Source: Uruburuella testudinis
GTDB taxonomy: Bacteria; Pseudomonadota; Gammaproteobacteria; Burkholderiales; Neisseriaceae
Reading direction: 5' to 3'
Assembly (NCBI RefSeq): GCF_022870865.1
Contig: NZ_CP091508.1
Location: forward strand, 1,116,001 to 1,180,000
DNA: 64,000 bases
Every line of letters begins with the position of its first letter. The stretch's first letter is position 1. Of the stretch, positions 1-8,242 are shown in pieces. The notes under the pieces are model-generated. The model saw only the letters and a list, made by a program, of their open reading frames with translations, made no database searches and was not told the DNA's origin. Position numbers and translations under genes: made by a program.

Positions 1-60
1 AAATGCCGCTCAATCGGGTTTATAATCTGCGCTGATTGTAATTTTATTTCAGAGTGCGTT

Positions 61-924
61 ATGGACATAGCCATTGCTTTATTGCCCGCGTTGTTTTGGG
101 GCTCGATGATTTTGTTTACCGTGTATATCGGCGGTACGGCCTACAGCCAGATTTTAGGCATTACTGCGGGCGCGTTGTTGTTTGCCGTGGCGGGGTATTT
201 TTTTACTGATCCGGTGATTACGCAAAAAGTGTTTTGGGTGGGGCTGGCTTCGGGGGCGTTTTGGACCATCGGCCAAATCGGCCAGCTGCAAAGTATTAAA
301 AAAGTAGGGGCGGCGGTAACCATGCCGATTTCTACCGGCATGCAGCTGATTGCCACCACCTTGTTTGGGGCGTTGGTGTTGTCTGAATGGCACGATGCGG
401 TTACCACAGGTTTGGGATTGAGCGCATTGATGTTGATTTTGCTGGGCGTGTTTCTGACTTCGGCCAAGGCAAAGGGAATGCAGCCGGATGCGGCGGGCAG
501 CGCGGCGATGCGCGGGGCATTGGTGATGTTGTCGGTGTCGACTTTCGGCTATCTGGCTTATGCGGTGCTGGCGGCTTTTTTTGAAATCAAAGGTTCGGAT
601 GCGATTTTGCCGCAAAGTGTGGGCATGCTGCTGATGGCGCTGTTGCTCACGGCTAAAGAAAAGCCGTATAACCGCGATGCGTTTAAAAATATTTTGCCGG
701 GCATTATTTGGGCTTTGGGCAGCTTTTTTATGTTTGTGTCGCAGCCGCGCGTGGGTGTGGCCATCAGCTTTTCTCTGGCTCAGGTGGCGGTGGCGATTTC
801 TACGTTGGGCTCGATTTTTATTCTGAAAGAGCGGAAAACGCCGGATCAGATGAAAAAAGTGGTTATCGGTGTGGTGCTGATTGTGTTGGCTGCGGTGTTG
901 TTGGGGATTGCAAAAGATTATTGA
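61..924 (+). CDS. GRP-family sugar/DMT-type transporter
   Basis: A 287-residue integral membrane protein with about ten hydrophobic helices and short polar loops, ending in an Ala/Val/Leu helix just before the C-terminus. The N-terminus (MDIAIALLPALFWGS) and the internal glycine- and alanine-rich helices fit the glucose/ribose porter (GRP, GlcU/RbsU) branch of the drug/metabolite transporter superfamily, whose known members import sugars with protons. Length is normal for the family (280-295). It starts right after a 60-base leader at the window edge, so the upstream gene is not visible. The substrate cannot be read from sequence. Family call is good, sugar specificity is inference. Confidence 0.8.
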   Translation: MDIAIALLPALFWGSMILFTVYIGGTAYSQILGITAGALLFAVAGYFFTDPVITQKVFWVGLASGAFWTIGQIGQLQSIKKVGAAVTMPISTGMQLIATTLFGALVLSEWHDAVTTGLGLSALMLILLGVFLTSAKAKGMQPDAAGSAAMRGALVMLSVSTFGYLAYAVLAAFFEIKGSDAILPQSVGMLLMALLLTAKEKPYNRDAFKNILPGIIWALGSFFMFVSQPRVGVAISFSLAQVAVAISTLGSIFILKERKTPDQMKKVVIGVVLIVLAAVLLGIAKDY

Positions 925-1209
925 GCGGCTATAGATTCGGCAGCCGGATATTGAATGCCGGATGTTTGCCATATCGTTTCAGACGGCCTGATGAGGGCGT
1001 AGTGGAATGAATAAAAAGTGCTGTGGTGTTGCTGTGCCTTGTATCACTTCTTTCTTCATTTCACTATATGTGTGGGGTTTTCGGTTCGCCGCCGTGTCAG
1101 CTTACTTTTGTGAATGGGTATAAATAATAATGTTAATGTTTCAGGCCGTCTGAAAGATAATTTTCAGACGGCCTGATAACGTTTTTAACCGGTATTTTGG
1201 TGTTGGCTG
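925..1209. other. Intergenic region with element end and uptake-sequence hairpin
   Basis: This 285-base gap holds no gene. It contains a lone uptake sequence near 980, a solo copy of the repeat end CTTACTTTTGTGAATGGGTAT (about 1095-1115) that also follows the IS630 fragment at 7.1 kb, and the terminator hairpin at 1142-1175. Confidence 0.6.
1142..1175. terminator. DUS-pair terminator between convergent genes
   Basis: Two inverted copies of the uptake sequence (CAGGCCGTCTGAAA and its complement) form a hairpin with a short loop between the convergent transporter and yebC genes. Confidence 0.75.
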
Positions 1210-1941
1210 TTATTCGCCCAAATCCAGCACGGCGGAAGTGTACACATCTTGCACATCGTCGAGATCTTCCAGCGCATCAATCAGCTTTTGCATTTTTTGC
1301 GCTTCTTCGCCGCTCAATTCGGTTTCGTTTTGCGCACGCATGGTGACATCGCCGTCTTCTGATTTGAAGCCGGCTGTTTCCAGAGCGGCTTTCACGTCTG
1401 CCCAATCATTGGGGGCGGTGATGACTTCCAGCGAGCCGTCATCTTGGGTGAGCACGTCTTCGGCACCGGCTTCGAGCGCGGCTTCCATCAGCGCATCCTC
1501 GTCAACGCCCGGTGCAAACAGCAGGTAGCCCTGATGCACGAAGTTAAACGCCACGCAGCCGTCGGTGCCGAGGTTGCCGCCGTTTTTGGTAAATGCATGG
1601 CGCACATCGGCCACAGTGCGGGTTTTGTTGTCGGTCAGGCAGTCGACCATCAGTGCGGCGCCGCCGATGCCGTAGCCTTCATAGCGCAGCTCGATATATT
1701 CCACGCCTTCAAGATTACCGGTGCCTTTGTCGATGGCGCGTTGGATGTTGTCTTTGGGCATGTTGTTTTCAAAGGCTTTATCCATTGCCAGGCGCAGGCG
1801 CGGGTTGGATGCGGGGTCGCCGCCGCCCATTTTGGCGGCAACGGTGATTTCTTTAATCAAACGGGTGAAAATCTTGCCGCGTTTGGCATCTTGTCGTTCT
1901 TTTTTGTGGCGGATATTCGCCCACTTGCTATGGCCTGCCAT
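1210..1941 (-). CDS. yebC: YebC/PmpR-family DNA-binding regulator
   Basis: A 243-residue cytosolic protein that begins [14 protein letters not shown], the diagnostic N-terminus of the YebC/TACO1 family. The conserved segments [32 protein letters not shown] and the acidic C-terminus ([13 protein letters not shown]) are all present, and the length matches the family (240-250). Members bind DNA as transcriptional regulators (PmpR, EsrB control) and some help ribosomes through proline stretches. It stands alone here, convergent with the upstream transporter, with the hairpin at 1142-1175 as its likely terminator. In many proteobacteria it neighbours ruvC, which is not seen here. Confidence 0.95.
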   Translation of the reverse strand: MAGHSKWANIRHKKERQDAKRGKIFTRLIKEITVAAKMGGGDPASNPRLRLAMDKAFENNMPKDNIQRAIDKGTGNLEGVEYIELRYEGYGIGGAALMVDCLTDNKTRTVADVRHAFTKNGGNLGTDGCVAFNFVHQGYLLFAPGVDEDALMEAALEAGAEDVLTQDDGSLEVITAPNDWADVKAALETAGFKSEDGDVTMRAQNETELSGEEAQKMQKLIDALEDLDDVQDVYTSAVLDLGE

Positions 1942-2186
1942 ATTGATTCCTTGATGTAGGCCGTTTGAAACCGCAAACGGCGCTGATAAAATTTAAAGGC
2001 GGATTTTAACATGAAAAACCGGTGCTGAAAAAGTGGCGTTGCGGCCGTGGTGTGCAGCCGGGGCGGCCGGCGGCGGGCTTGGGGCGGTGGAAATATTTAT
2101 CTGAAATCAAAGTTTGCGGCTTTTTTAATTCATATATAAATAAATCAAGGTATGATTCGGTTCGGATCAACAAGAGAGCGGTATAT

Positions 2187-3599
2187 ATGGAATCTATGCT
2201 GGCGGCAATCGTGGGTGCGGTCAATACGGTGTTGTGGGATTATCTGCTGATTTATGCACTCATCGGCATCGGCCTTTTCTTTACGGTATATTTGGGGGCA
2301 CCGCAGCTCACCCAATTCGGCGCGGCGATGAAAACCGTATTCGGCGGTTTGTTTAAGAAAAAAGATGCTGCCGGTAAAGACCATAAATCGCTGTCGCAGT
2401 TTCAGGCGCTGGCGGTGGCGATTTCGGCACAAATCGGCACCGGCAATGTGGCCGGGGTGGCGACGGCGATTACGGCGGGCGGGCCGGGGGCAATTTTCTG
2501 GATGTGGCTTTCTGCGGTGCTCGGCATGTCGACGATTTTTTCTGAAGCGGTGTTGGCGCAGAAATACCGGGTGGTCAACCACGGCAAATATATCGGCGGC
2601 CCGGCGTTTTATATCACTCATGGCTTGGGCCCGAAAATCGGCCGTGCGCCTGCGCGCCTGCTGGCCGGTGTTTTTTCGGTGGCGATTATTTTGGCTTTGG
2701 GCTTTATCGGCAATGCCACACAGTCGAATTCAATCGCTTCTGCGGTAACGGTGGCGTTTGAAGTGCCGGCGTTGGCGGTGGGGCTGGTGTTGGCTGCGCT
2801 GGCCGGCCTGATTATTGTCGGCGGCGTCAACCGCATTGCACGGGTGGCGCAATTGGTGGTGCCGTTTATGGCGGTGGTTTATATTGTGTGTGCGGTGGTG
2901 ATTCTGTTTCAATTTTCCGATCATATCGTGCCGATGATCGAGCATATTTTGGTGGCGGCGTTCGATCCGGCGGCGGTGGGCGGCGGTTTGGCCGGTATCG
3001 GTATGCGCGAAGCCATCCGCTTCGGCGTAGCGCGTGGTTTGTTTTCTAATGAGGCGGGTATGGGCTCGACACCGCATGCCCATGCCACAGCGCAAGTGGC
3101 GCATCCGGCACAGCAGGGCATGGCGGCTTTTGTGGGCGTGTTTATCGATACGATTTTGGTGTGCACGGCCACTGCGCTGATTATTCTGCTGACCGATGCC
3201 AATCTGCTCGGCCTCAAAGGCGCAGCGGTTACGCAGGAGGCGTTTCACATTGCGTTTGGCGGTTTCGGCCAAAAATTGCTGGCGGTGTGCCTAACTTTTT
3301 TTGCATTCACTACCATTATCGGCTGGTATTATTTTGGCGAATCGAATATCCGTTTTCTGTTTCACGGCAAAGGTTTGAGTGCTTACCGTGTGCTGGTGTT
3401 GGCGGCGATTGTGCTCGGCACGCTCGGCAAGGTGGATTTGGTGTGGAATTTGTCGGATATGTTTAACGGCTTTATGGTGATTCCGAACTTGATTGCGCTG
3501 TTTTTACTGCGTAAAGAAGTGCGCGCGATTTACGATGATTATCTGAATCAGGTGAAGTCGGACAAGCCTTTGCATTTTGATTATAAACAACATTTGTAA
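2187..3599 (+). CDS. Alanine/glycine:cation symporter (AGCS family)
   Basis: A 470-residue inner-membrane protein with about ten to eleven helices. The family signature GTGNVAGVATAITAGGPGA lies near residues 83-101, and the FSNEAGMGSTPHAHA segment, also diagnostic of AGCS sodium:alanine/glycine symporters, is near residue 290. The frame is open upstream to 2022, but I place the start at the ATG at 2187 because it follows an AG-rich segment (AAGAGAG) and gives the canonical N-terminus MESMLAAIVGAVNTVLWDYLL. The C-terminus is a short charged tail (FDYKQHL). It probably imports D/L-alanine or glycine with sodium. Monocistronic, ending in the hairpin at 3599. Confidence 0.93.
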   Translation: MESMLAAIVGAVNTVLWDYLLIYALIGIGLFFTVYLGAPQLTQFGAAMKTVFGGLFKKKDAAGKDHKSLSQFQALAVAISAQIGTGNVAGVATAITAGGPGAIFWMWLSAVLGMSTIFSEAVLAQKYRVVNHGKYIGGPAFYITHGLGPKIGRAPARLLAGVFSVAIILALGFIGNATQSNSIASAVTVAFEVPALAVGLVLAALAGLIIVGGVNRIARVAQLVVPFMAVVYIVCAVVILFQFSDHIVPMIEHILVAAFDPAAVGGGLAGIGMREAIRFGVARGLFSNEAGMGSTPHAHATAQVAHPAQQGMAAFVGVFIDTILVCTATALIILLTDANLLGLKGAAVTQEAFHIAFGGFGQKLLAVCLTFFAFTTIIGWYYFGESNIRFLFHGKGLSAYRVLVLAAIVLGTLGKVDLVWNLSDMFNGFMVIPNLIALFLLRKEVRAIYDDYLNQVKSDKPLHFDYKQHL

Positions 3600-3646
3600 A
3601 GCTTGAGGCCGTCTGAAACTGGGTTTTCAGACGGCCTCAAGCTTTT
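3599..3646. terminator. Extended DUS-pair terminator
   Basis: The stem AAGCTTGAGGCCGTCTGAAA pairs with its downstream complement and is followed by TTTT. It starts within the stop codon region of the symporter gene and serves the convergent phosphatase operon as well. Confidence 0.85.
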
Positions 3647-3701
3647 ATGGTTATAAAAATATTATTTCAGCATATTATCGCCATTCGGAAAACGGCAATA
3701 T

Positions 3702-4169
3702 TCAAACCAAACCGAGCTTTTTCAGCAACGCATCGCTGCCCGCACGCACCAATTCGTAGGTTTCGTCGAAATTGTCGGTATACCACGGATCGGGCACGTG
3801 GGTGTAACCCAGCTCAGGCACCAGATCTGTAAGTTTGAAAATTTGCTCAGGGCGGTGGCCGAACAGGCGTTCCAGTTCGGCCAGATTGTCATCATCCATG
3901 GCAATCAGGTAGTTGAAATCAGTGCCGTCGCTTTTTTGCACTTTGCGGCTGGTAAACCCCCGGTTATCAATGCCTTGCCGTTTGAGTTTGTTTAATGTGC
4001 CGCGATGCATGTTCGCACCGTCATGCCAGCCGGAAGTGCCGGCGCTGGCAACTTCTATACGGTGCGCCACGCCCGCAGCTTCGGCCTGATGGCGCAACAC
4101 ATATTCAGCCATCGGCGAGCGGCAGATGTTGCCGAGGCAGACGAATAAAACCTTATATTGCGGCATCAT
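3702..4169 (-). CDS. Low-molecular-weight protein-tyrosine phosphatase
   Basis: A 155-residue cytosolic phosphatase. The P-loop CLGNICRS (Cys11, Arg17) is the C(X)5R catalytic loop and DPWY near residue 127 holds the general-acid aspartate. Both are typical of LMW-PTPs, which remove phosphate from tyrosine residues and are often linked to capsule or stress signalling. The frame is open further upstream, but the start at 4169 is chosen because the ATG overlaps the stop of the upstream gene as ATGA, a sign of translational coupling. A second ATG follows at once (4166). Confidence 0.92.
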   Translation of the reverse strand: MMPQYKVLFVCLGNICRSPMAEYVLRHQAEAAGVAHRIEVASAGTSGWHDGANMHRGTLNKLKRQGIDNRGFTSRKVQKSDGTDFNYLIAMDDDNLAELERLFGHRPEQIFKLTDLVPELGYTHVPDPWYTDNFDETYELVRAGSDALLKKLGLV

Positions 4170-5266
4170 GCGTTCCCCGCAAACAATGGGTTGCAGCCGG
4201 GCATTTTCACAGCGGCGGCGTAGTTTGGCAGCTCTTCCTGCTCCAAAATCGGGTCGTACAGCAGGCGGATATTTTCCACTTGGCATTCCACCATCAAATC
4301 CAAAAAGTTTTGCTGAACGACTTCAATCCGCTCCAGCGGCGATAGCGGCCAGGCAAACACTTGCGGCTCCAATTCAAACTGGCTGTCGGTGGCATTAAAA
4401 CCAAACAAAAGGCTGCCGCCTTGCTGAGCTGCCATCACCACGCCCACACGCGGGCTTTGCAGGCGGATGGCGCGGATGGCATTGGCGGTGAACACGTCTA
4501 AAGCCATGCGCAGGCGCATATGGCTGCCTTCGGTAATGGCGTTTAGCAGGGTGGCGGGGGAGAGCGGGTTGGCAAACAGCGTCAGATTAGGTGTAGCAAG
4601 CGCCTGCTGCCAAACTTGCATCAACGGCAATGCAGCATCACGAAGATTCAGGTTTAAGGCCGTCTGAAGGGTTTTACTGCCATAGCCCAGCGCGAATACG
4701 ACATGCACCGATTGCCCTTCCGGCACGGCCAAATCCGCTGACGGCAAAGCAGCGGCAAAAGCGGCAGCCGCTTCGGTATTTTGTTTGGCGGCAAACCATT
4801 GCCCCGCATTAACGGCAGCCAAATCTTCAGCGCGCACCAATTTGGGCAGCCAGGCGGCTTGAGCCAGCGGACGTAACGAAGGATAGTTGGCCAGGCAGGC
4901 GGCTAACTCTACCGAGGGTGCGTCAAGCGGCAGTGTGAGCGCTTGATTGCAGCCGGCTACCAATACCACCGGTAAGGCAAACCATTGCATTTCATCATCG
5001 GTTTTCGCCTGCAAAGTTTGTTCCAGCGCACCCAACAGGGCTTTGTAGGATTCAGCATTCGGTGCCATGCTCATGGCTACGGAAAGGCCGAGGTAATGGT
5101 TTTGCTGCAACATATTATAAATGGCGGCCTGCAATGATTCTTCGGCCAATTTGCGTTGCGCGCCCGAAGTAGGATGGGCGATTTGACCGGCATACAGCAG
5201 CAGCTCGTTTTTAACCGGGTCGGTGGGGTAGGGGCGGGTGTCGGGCAGGATATGCGGGGCATTCAT
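4166..5266 (-). CDS. Conserved hypothetical protein, 366 aa
   Basis: I do not recognise a specific family with confidence. The 366-residue product has no signal peptide or membrane helix, is rich in alanine and leucine, and looks like a soluble two-domain protein: an N-terminal half with a tetratricopeptide-like helical look (AEESLQAAIYNMLQQNH) and a C-terminal half with beta-rich segments (ATDSQFELEPQVFAWPL). Its stop overlaps the start of the phosphatase gene (ATGA), so the two are almost surely co-expressed and perhaps act together. It contains an uptake sequence in its coding frame near 4658. A start at 5266 is preceded by AAGACCCTCC-type purine sequence on its strand. Confidence 0.7.
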   Translation of the reverse strand: MNAPHILPDTRPYPTDPVKNELLLYAGQIAHPTSGAQRKLAEESLQAAIYNMLQQNHYLGLSVAMSMAPNAESYKALLGALEQTLQAKTDDEMQWFALPVVLVAGCNQALTLPLDAPSVELAACLANYPSLRPLAQAAWLPKLVRAEDLAAVNAGQWFAAKQNTEAAAAFAAALPSADLAVPEGQSVHVVFALGYGSKTLQTALNLNLRDAALPLMQVWQQALATPNLTLFANPLSPATLLNAITEGSHMRLRMALDVFTANAIRAIRLQSPRVGVVMAAQQGGSLLFGFNATDSQFELEPQVFAWPLSPLERIEVVQQNFLDLMVECQVENIRLLYDPILEQEELPNYAAAVKMPGCNPLFAGNA

Positions 5267-5424
5267 CGGAGGGTCTTTTTATTGATGCAAACAAAAAGAA
5301 TTATATCAATATTGGCGGATTTGATAAGGGGTTTGATGGTGTTGCAAAATAACATGAAAAAATGCTTGCGCAGATGTGAAAGTTTTGTTACGGTAAGGTC
5401 AAGTACACAGAAAAAGGAGTGTCG

Positions 5425-5535
5425 ATGGATATATTGATTGCATTATTGCCCTTCGGTATTGCGTTGGCTGCTTCAGGTTATTTTAAACCTGTGTTGTACA
5501 CCCAAAATATGGTGACTTTAGCGAAAGCGGCGTAA
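5425..5535 (+). pseudogene. Truncated paralogue of the 6025 lipoprotein gene (36 aa)
   Basis: A short frame preceded by AAAAAGGAGTGTCG, a strong ribosome site. It encodes MDILIALLPFGIALAASG, then a stop after 36 codons. The run TGATTGCATTATTGCCCTT is identical to the start of the lipoprotein gene at 6025, and the protein aligns as LIALLP...ALAA.G..KP. The lipobox cysteine of the intact gene (LAAC) is serine here, so the peptide could not be lipidated. After about 25 codons the similarity ends. A terminator almost the same as that of the intact gene follows at 5791. I read this as a decayed duplicate. It could still be translated as a small membrane peptide. Confidence 0.6.
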
Positions 5536-5790
5536 CCGCTTGCCTAACTTGAAGCAGAGCCGGAATAATAAAAGATTTATGCTGACCCAGCCATGACAAA
5601 TCAATGTGCTACAGCAATCGAACCGCCGCTTATGGCGTTTATCCGGCAACCAGATATAACTTCTGCAATCCGCTGCTTCCGATGCACTGAATGTGCGGAA
5701 AGCCTGCCCGAACCGTAATAATGCCCTAAGCTCCACTCGGAGTATCCCAAAATTTGAGTCAAAGTGAAGCAATATTTCATTTTAACCATA
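5536..5790. other. Filler sequence inside the decayed lipoprotein copy
   Basis: This stretch replaces the body of the duplicated lipoprotein gene. On the minus strand a frame of 62 codons (from 5789) and an overlapping one of 84 codons (from 5772) are open, but neither has a convincing ribosome site or recognisable domain. I see no certain gene; it may be a fragment of another repeat. Confidence 0.4.
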
Positions 5791-5821
5791 ACGCCCCGCC
5801 CTAATACAGCGGGGCGTTTTT
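5791..5821 (+). terminator. Rho-independent terminator
   Basis: Stem ACGCCCCGC / GCGGGGCGT with a nine-base loop and a T-run. Nearly the same hairpin ends the intact lipoprotein gene at 6412, supporting duplication of the whole unit. Confidence 0.85.
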
Positions 5822-6024
5822 CATAACCTGTTTTGCTGAAAAAACGGCATCATACAAATAACGTTTCGCAGGATTTCCCGGTCAATTCGTTTGATGAGGG
5901 GGTTGCCAACGAGATATTTTTGCAATTCAGATATGCATACAGACTTTTATAGCTTGCAAGCTTGCCATGTCTTCAAAAATTTGTTAGTTTAAAAATGCAT
6001 TACAACAACAAACAAGGAGTTTTT

Positions 6025-6363
6025 ATGAAAAAACTGATTGCATTATTGCCCTTGAGTGTCGCGTTGGCAGCCTGCGGCTCATTAAAACCGAAAGATGTGC
6101 AAGCAGAAGTAGATTATGTTTGTGAAAACGGCGTGTCTATGCGTGTGGCGGAAGGCAACAACCGCATCAAACTGACCGCGCTGAACGTAACAGGCAACCC
6201 GAGCACAGTATTACAACAAGCGCCCGCAGGTGAGGGTGTACGTTACGCCAATAACGACGGTTTCTTCGGCCAACCCTCCGAATGGCGTGTGCAAAATGGT
6301 GAAACCGTGCTGACTTACAGCAGCAATGGCGAAAGTATCCAAACTAAATGTCAGATAAAATAA
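6025..6363 (+). CDS. Small lipoprotein, MliC/ACP-like
   Basis: A 112-residue lipoprotein. The signal peptide MKKLIALLPLSVALAAC has a clear lipobox (LAAC) with the lipidated cysteine at residue 17. The mature part has two cysteines (YVCENG and KCQIK) that could form a disulphide, and a pattern (YVCENGVSMRV, then GVRYANN and WRVQNGETVLTYSSNG) like the MliC fold of c-type lysozyme inhibitors and the Neisseria adhesin complex protein. The start at 6025 is set by the AAGGAG ribosome site and signal peptide. It would be lipidated by Lgt and sit in the outer membrane. Family call is by pattern only. A decayed copy lies just upstream, and a related small lipoprotein is at 62373. Confidence 0.75.
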   Translation: MKKLIALLPLSVALAACGSLKPKDVQAEVDYVCENGVSMRVAEGNNRIKLTALNVTGNPSTVLQQAPAGEGVRYANNDGFFGQPSEWRVQNGETVLTYSSNGESIQTKCQIK

Positions 6364-6406
6364 AACGTTGGAATACCTTGGTAAATAAAATCATAGGTAT
6401 CGAATG

Positions 6407-6443
6407 AAAAAACGCCCCGTATTGTATGATGCGGGGCGTTTTG
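6407..6443 (+). terminator. Rho-independent terminator of the lipoprotein gene
   Basis: Stem ACGCCCCG / CGGGGCGT with flanking A and T runs directly after the lipoprotein gene. Confidence 0.85.
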
Positions 6444-6566
6444 TATACCTATTTGAACATTGCCTAGGTCATGACCGCGGATATACCAAGTAAAAATCCG
6501 GCTCTAATTCGAAGACCGGATAATTAATAGAATGAGCGTGATTGCAATTAACAAAGCATTGGTTGG

Positions 6567-6626
6567 TGGTGCCTGGAGCCGGAATCGAACCGGCACGGGC
6601 TGTTTAGCCCCAACGGATTTTAAGTG
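6567..6626 (-). pseudogene. 3' half of a tRNA-Leu(TAA) gene, attachment-site-like remnant
   Basis: Read on the minus strand, this has the anticodon loop CTTAAAA (anticodon TAA), a leucine-type long variable arm (GGGCTAAACAGCCC), a perfect T-arm (GCCGG TTCGATT CCGGC), the 3' acceptor strand CCAGGC and an encoded ACCA end. The 5' half is absent: the five bases before the anticodon loop (TAACA) do not pair with the TCCGT that follows it, and no D-arm or 5' acceptor strand is found upstream. Homology that runs from the anticodon loop to the CCA end is the usual shape of a tyrosine-integrase att duplicate. It faces an IS630 fragment. Confidence 0.85.
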
Positions 6627-6736
6627 TTAAACTATATTTGTCAACGTGAGCTCGGGATAAGCCAACACGTTTTCTATTCCCTAGCGGGCAAGCAAGCGAC
6701 ATTGATTTTTACCCCGGCTTAAACGGTATCAAGTAA

Positions 6737-7078
6737 TTGAAAAATACCACCAATGCGATTGGCGCGATTCACGATAACCGGTTATTTTCGTTAGGTCTTT
6801 ATAATTGCAGCATTGACAGTGCCGTTTTCCATCACTGGGTTGAAATGCTACTGTTGCCAGAGTTGCCCCGGCGCAGCGTTACCGTAATGGGTAATGCCAA
6901 ATTTCATAAAAGGCAGGACATCCAAGACTTGATTGGAAAAGCGGGGCATACGATTCTTTGGCTGTCTCCATACGGCCCCAACCTAAATCCGATTGAGCAA
7001 ACTTGGGCTTGGATTAAACAGAAACGGAAAGATTGGAGGGTGGATTGCCTGGATACGCTGTTTTTCTATTTCTTGTAG
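6737..7078 (+). pseudogene. IS630-family transposase fragment, catalytic residue lost
   Basis: The C-terminal 113 residues of an IS630-type DDE transposase. The motif that normally reads VMDNAxFH is VMGNAKFH, so the second catalytic aspartate is glycine. The third acidic residue is kept in the LSPYGPNLNPIEQTW motif, and the end KRKDWRVDCLDTLFFYFL matches the family's C-terminus. The N-terminal DNA-binding domain and the first catalytic aspartate are missing. The fragment cannot transpose. The sequence CTTACTTTTGTGAATGGGTAT just downstream (about 7109-7129) is likely the element end, since it recurs as solo copies elsewhere in the window. Confidence 0.85.
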
Positions 7079-7104
7079 ATTTATGGCAGATTTTAACTTC
7101 TCTG

Positions 7105-7130
7105 GCTGTGGCTTACTTTTGTGAATGGGT
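7105..7130. repeat. Probable IS630-type element end
   Basis: GGCTTACTTTTGTGAATGGGTA follows the transposase fragment. The same end is present near 1095, 20640, 24877 and 59545, and a terminal TA fits the TA target preference of IS630/mariner elements. Confidence 0.55.
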
Positions 7131-7255
7131 ATCAGCCGAGTGATTTTTGTTATTTCAATACAAATTTTGCTAAAGCTTTAATCTGATTATCGGGCGATAG
7201 GCCGTCTGAAATATTTGCTCTGAATGGAGTTTGCACAGAAGCTTTATGGCCGCTC

Positions 7256-7288
7256 AAAAAAAACGGATGCCCGAAGGCATCCGTTTTT
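7256..7288 (-). terminator. Terminator of the secD-secF operon
   Basis: Perfect nine-base stem ACGGATGCC / GGCATCCGT with a four-base CGAA loop, with A and T runs on both sides, 14 bases after the secF stop. Confidence 0.92.
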
Positions 7289-7301
7289 ATTATCCAAAGC
7301 C

Positions 7302-8237
7302 TTATACCACGGCTTCTTCTTTTTTCTTTTGCGGTTTGGCCAGGTTGTCGCGGTTGAGGCCGAACATCAGCAGCAACGGGCTGGCCACCAGCACCGATGA
7401 ATAAATACCGAACACGATGCCGATGGTCAGCGCCAATGAGAAACCGTGCAGCGCCGCACCGCCGAAAATCAGCATTGAGAGCACCATCGCTTCGGTTGAA
7501 CCGTGGGTGATGATGGTTCGGCTCATGGTGGCGGTGATGGCATTGTCGATCACTTGCGGCACAGTTTTGTTGCGCATGGTCGGTTTACGGAAGTTTTCGC
7601 GGATACGGTCAAACACCACAACTGATTCGTTAACCGAATAGCCCAACACCGCCAGCACCCCGGCCAATACCGTGAGTGAAAATTCCCATTGAAACAGCGC
7701 AAAGCAGCCGATAATAATCACCACGTCATGCATGTTGGCGATAATGGCCGCCACGGCAAAGCGCCATTCGAAGCGCACCGATAGATAGATGATGATGCCC
7801 GCAATCACCATACCCAGCGCCAGCAAGCCGTTGGTTACCAGCTCTTCACCGACTTGCGGGCCGATAAATTCGACCTGGCGCAGGCTGACATCGGCATGGT
7901 TTTGTTTCAAGATGTTCATCACATCATTCGAAAGCTGCGCCGAGGTTGCTCCTTCTTTATTGGGCAGGCGGATCATAATATGGCGGTTGGTGCCCAGTGC
8001 CTGCACCTGCACATCGCCGATGTTCAGCGAATCGAGGTTGTTGCGCACGGTATTGACGTCAACGCCTTGCTCGTATTGCACTTCCATCACCGTGCCGCCG
8101 GTGAATTCCACTGAGTAATTCAGCCCTTTGGTGGTTAAGAAAAATACGGCGGCAATAAAGGTAATCAATGAGATAAACGTGGTGAGCTTACCATAGCTCA
8201 TAAACGGAATATCGCGTTTGATTTTAAAGAATTCCAT
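7302..8237 (-). CDS. secF: Protein translocase subunit SecF
   Basis: A 311-residue inner-membrane protein with six helices: one near the N-terminus (FISLITFIAAVFFLTT), a periplasmic P1 domain, then five clustered helices in the C-terminal half. Landmarks are the FTGG motif near residue 46, VGEELVTNG before TM2 and the GYSVNESVVVFDRIREN segment, shared by SecF and other RND-like proteins. SecF joins SecD to use the proton gradient to drive late steps of protein export. The gene begins five bases after secD ends, so the operon yajC-secD-secF is conserved. Usual length is 305-320. Confidence 0.98.
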   Translation of the reverse strand: MEFFKIKRDIPFMSYGKLTTFISLITFIAAVFFLTTKGLNYSVEFTGGTVMEVQYEQGVDVNTVRNNLDSLNIGDVQVQALGTNRHIMIRLPNKEGATSAQLSNDVMNILKQNHADVSLRQVEFIGPQVGEELVTNGLLALGMVIAGIIIYLSVRFEWRFAVAAIIANMHDVVIIIGCFALFQWEFSLTVLAGVLAVLGYSVNESVVVFDRIRENFRKPTMRNKTVPQVIDNAITATMSRTIITHGSTEAMVLSMLIFGGAALHGFSLALTIGIVFGIYSSVLVASPLLLMFGLNRDNLAKPQKKKEEAVV

Positions 8238-8242
8238 GTTGC

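Noticed and set aside
154..972. 272-codon minus-strand frame opposite the first transporter
   Set aside because: Antisense to a clear membrane protein, with His/Arg-rich low-complexity product.
6567..6660. Intact tRNA-Leu gene
   Set aside because: The anticodon stem does not pair and the 5' half is missing, so it is only a 3' fragment.
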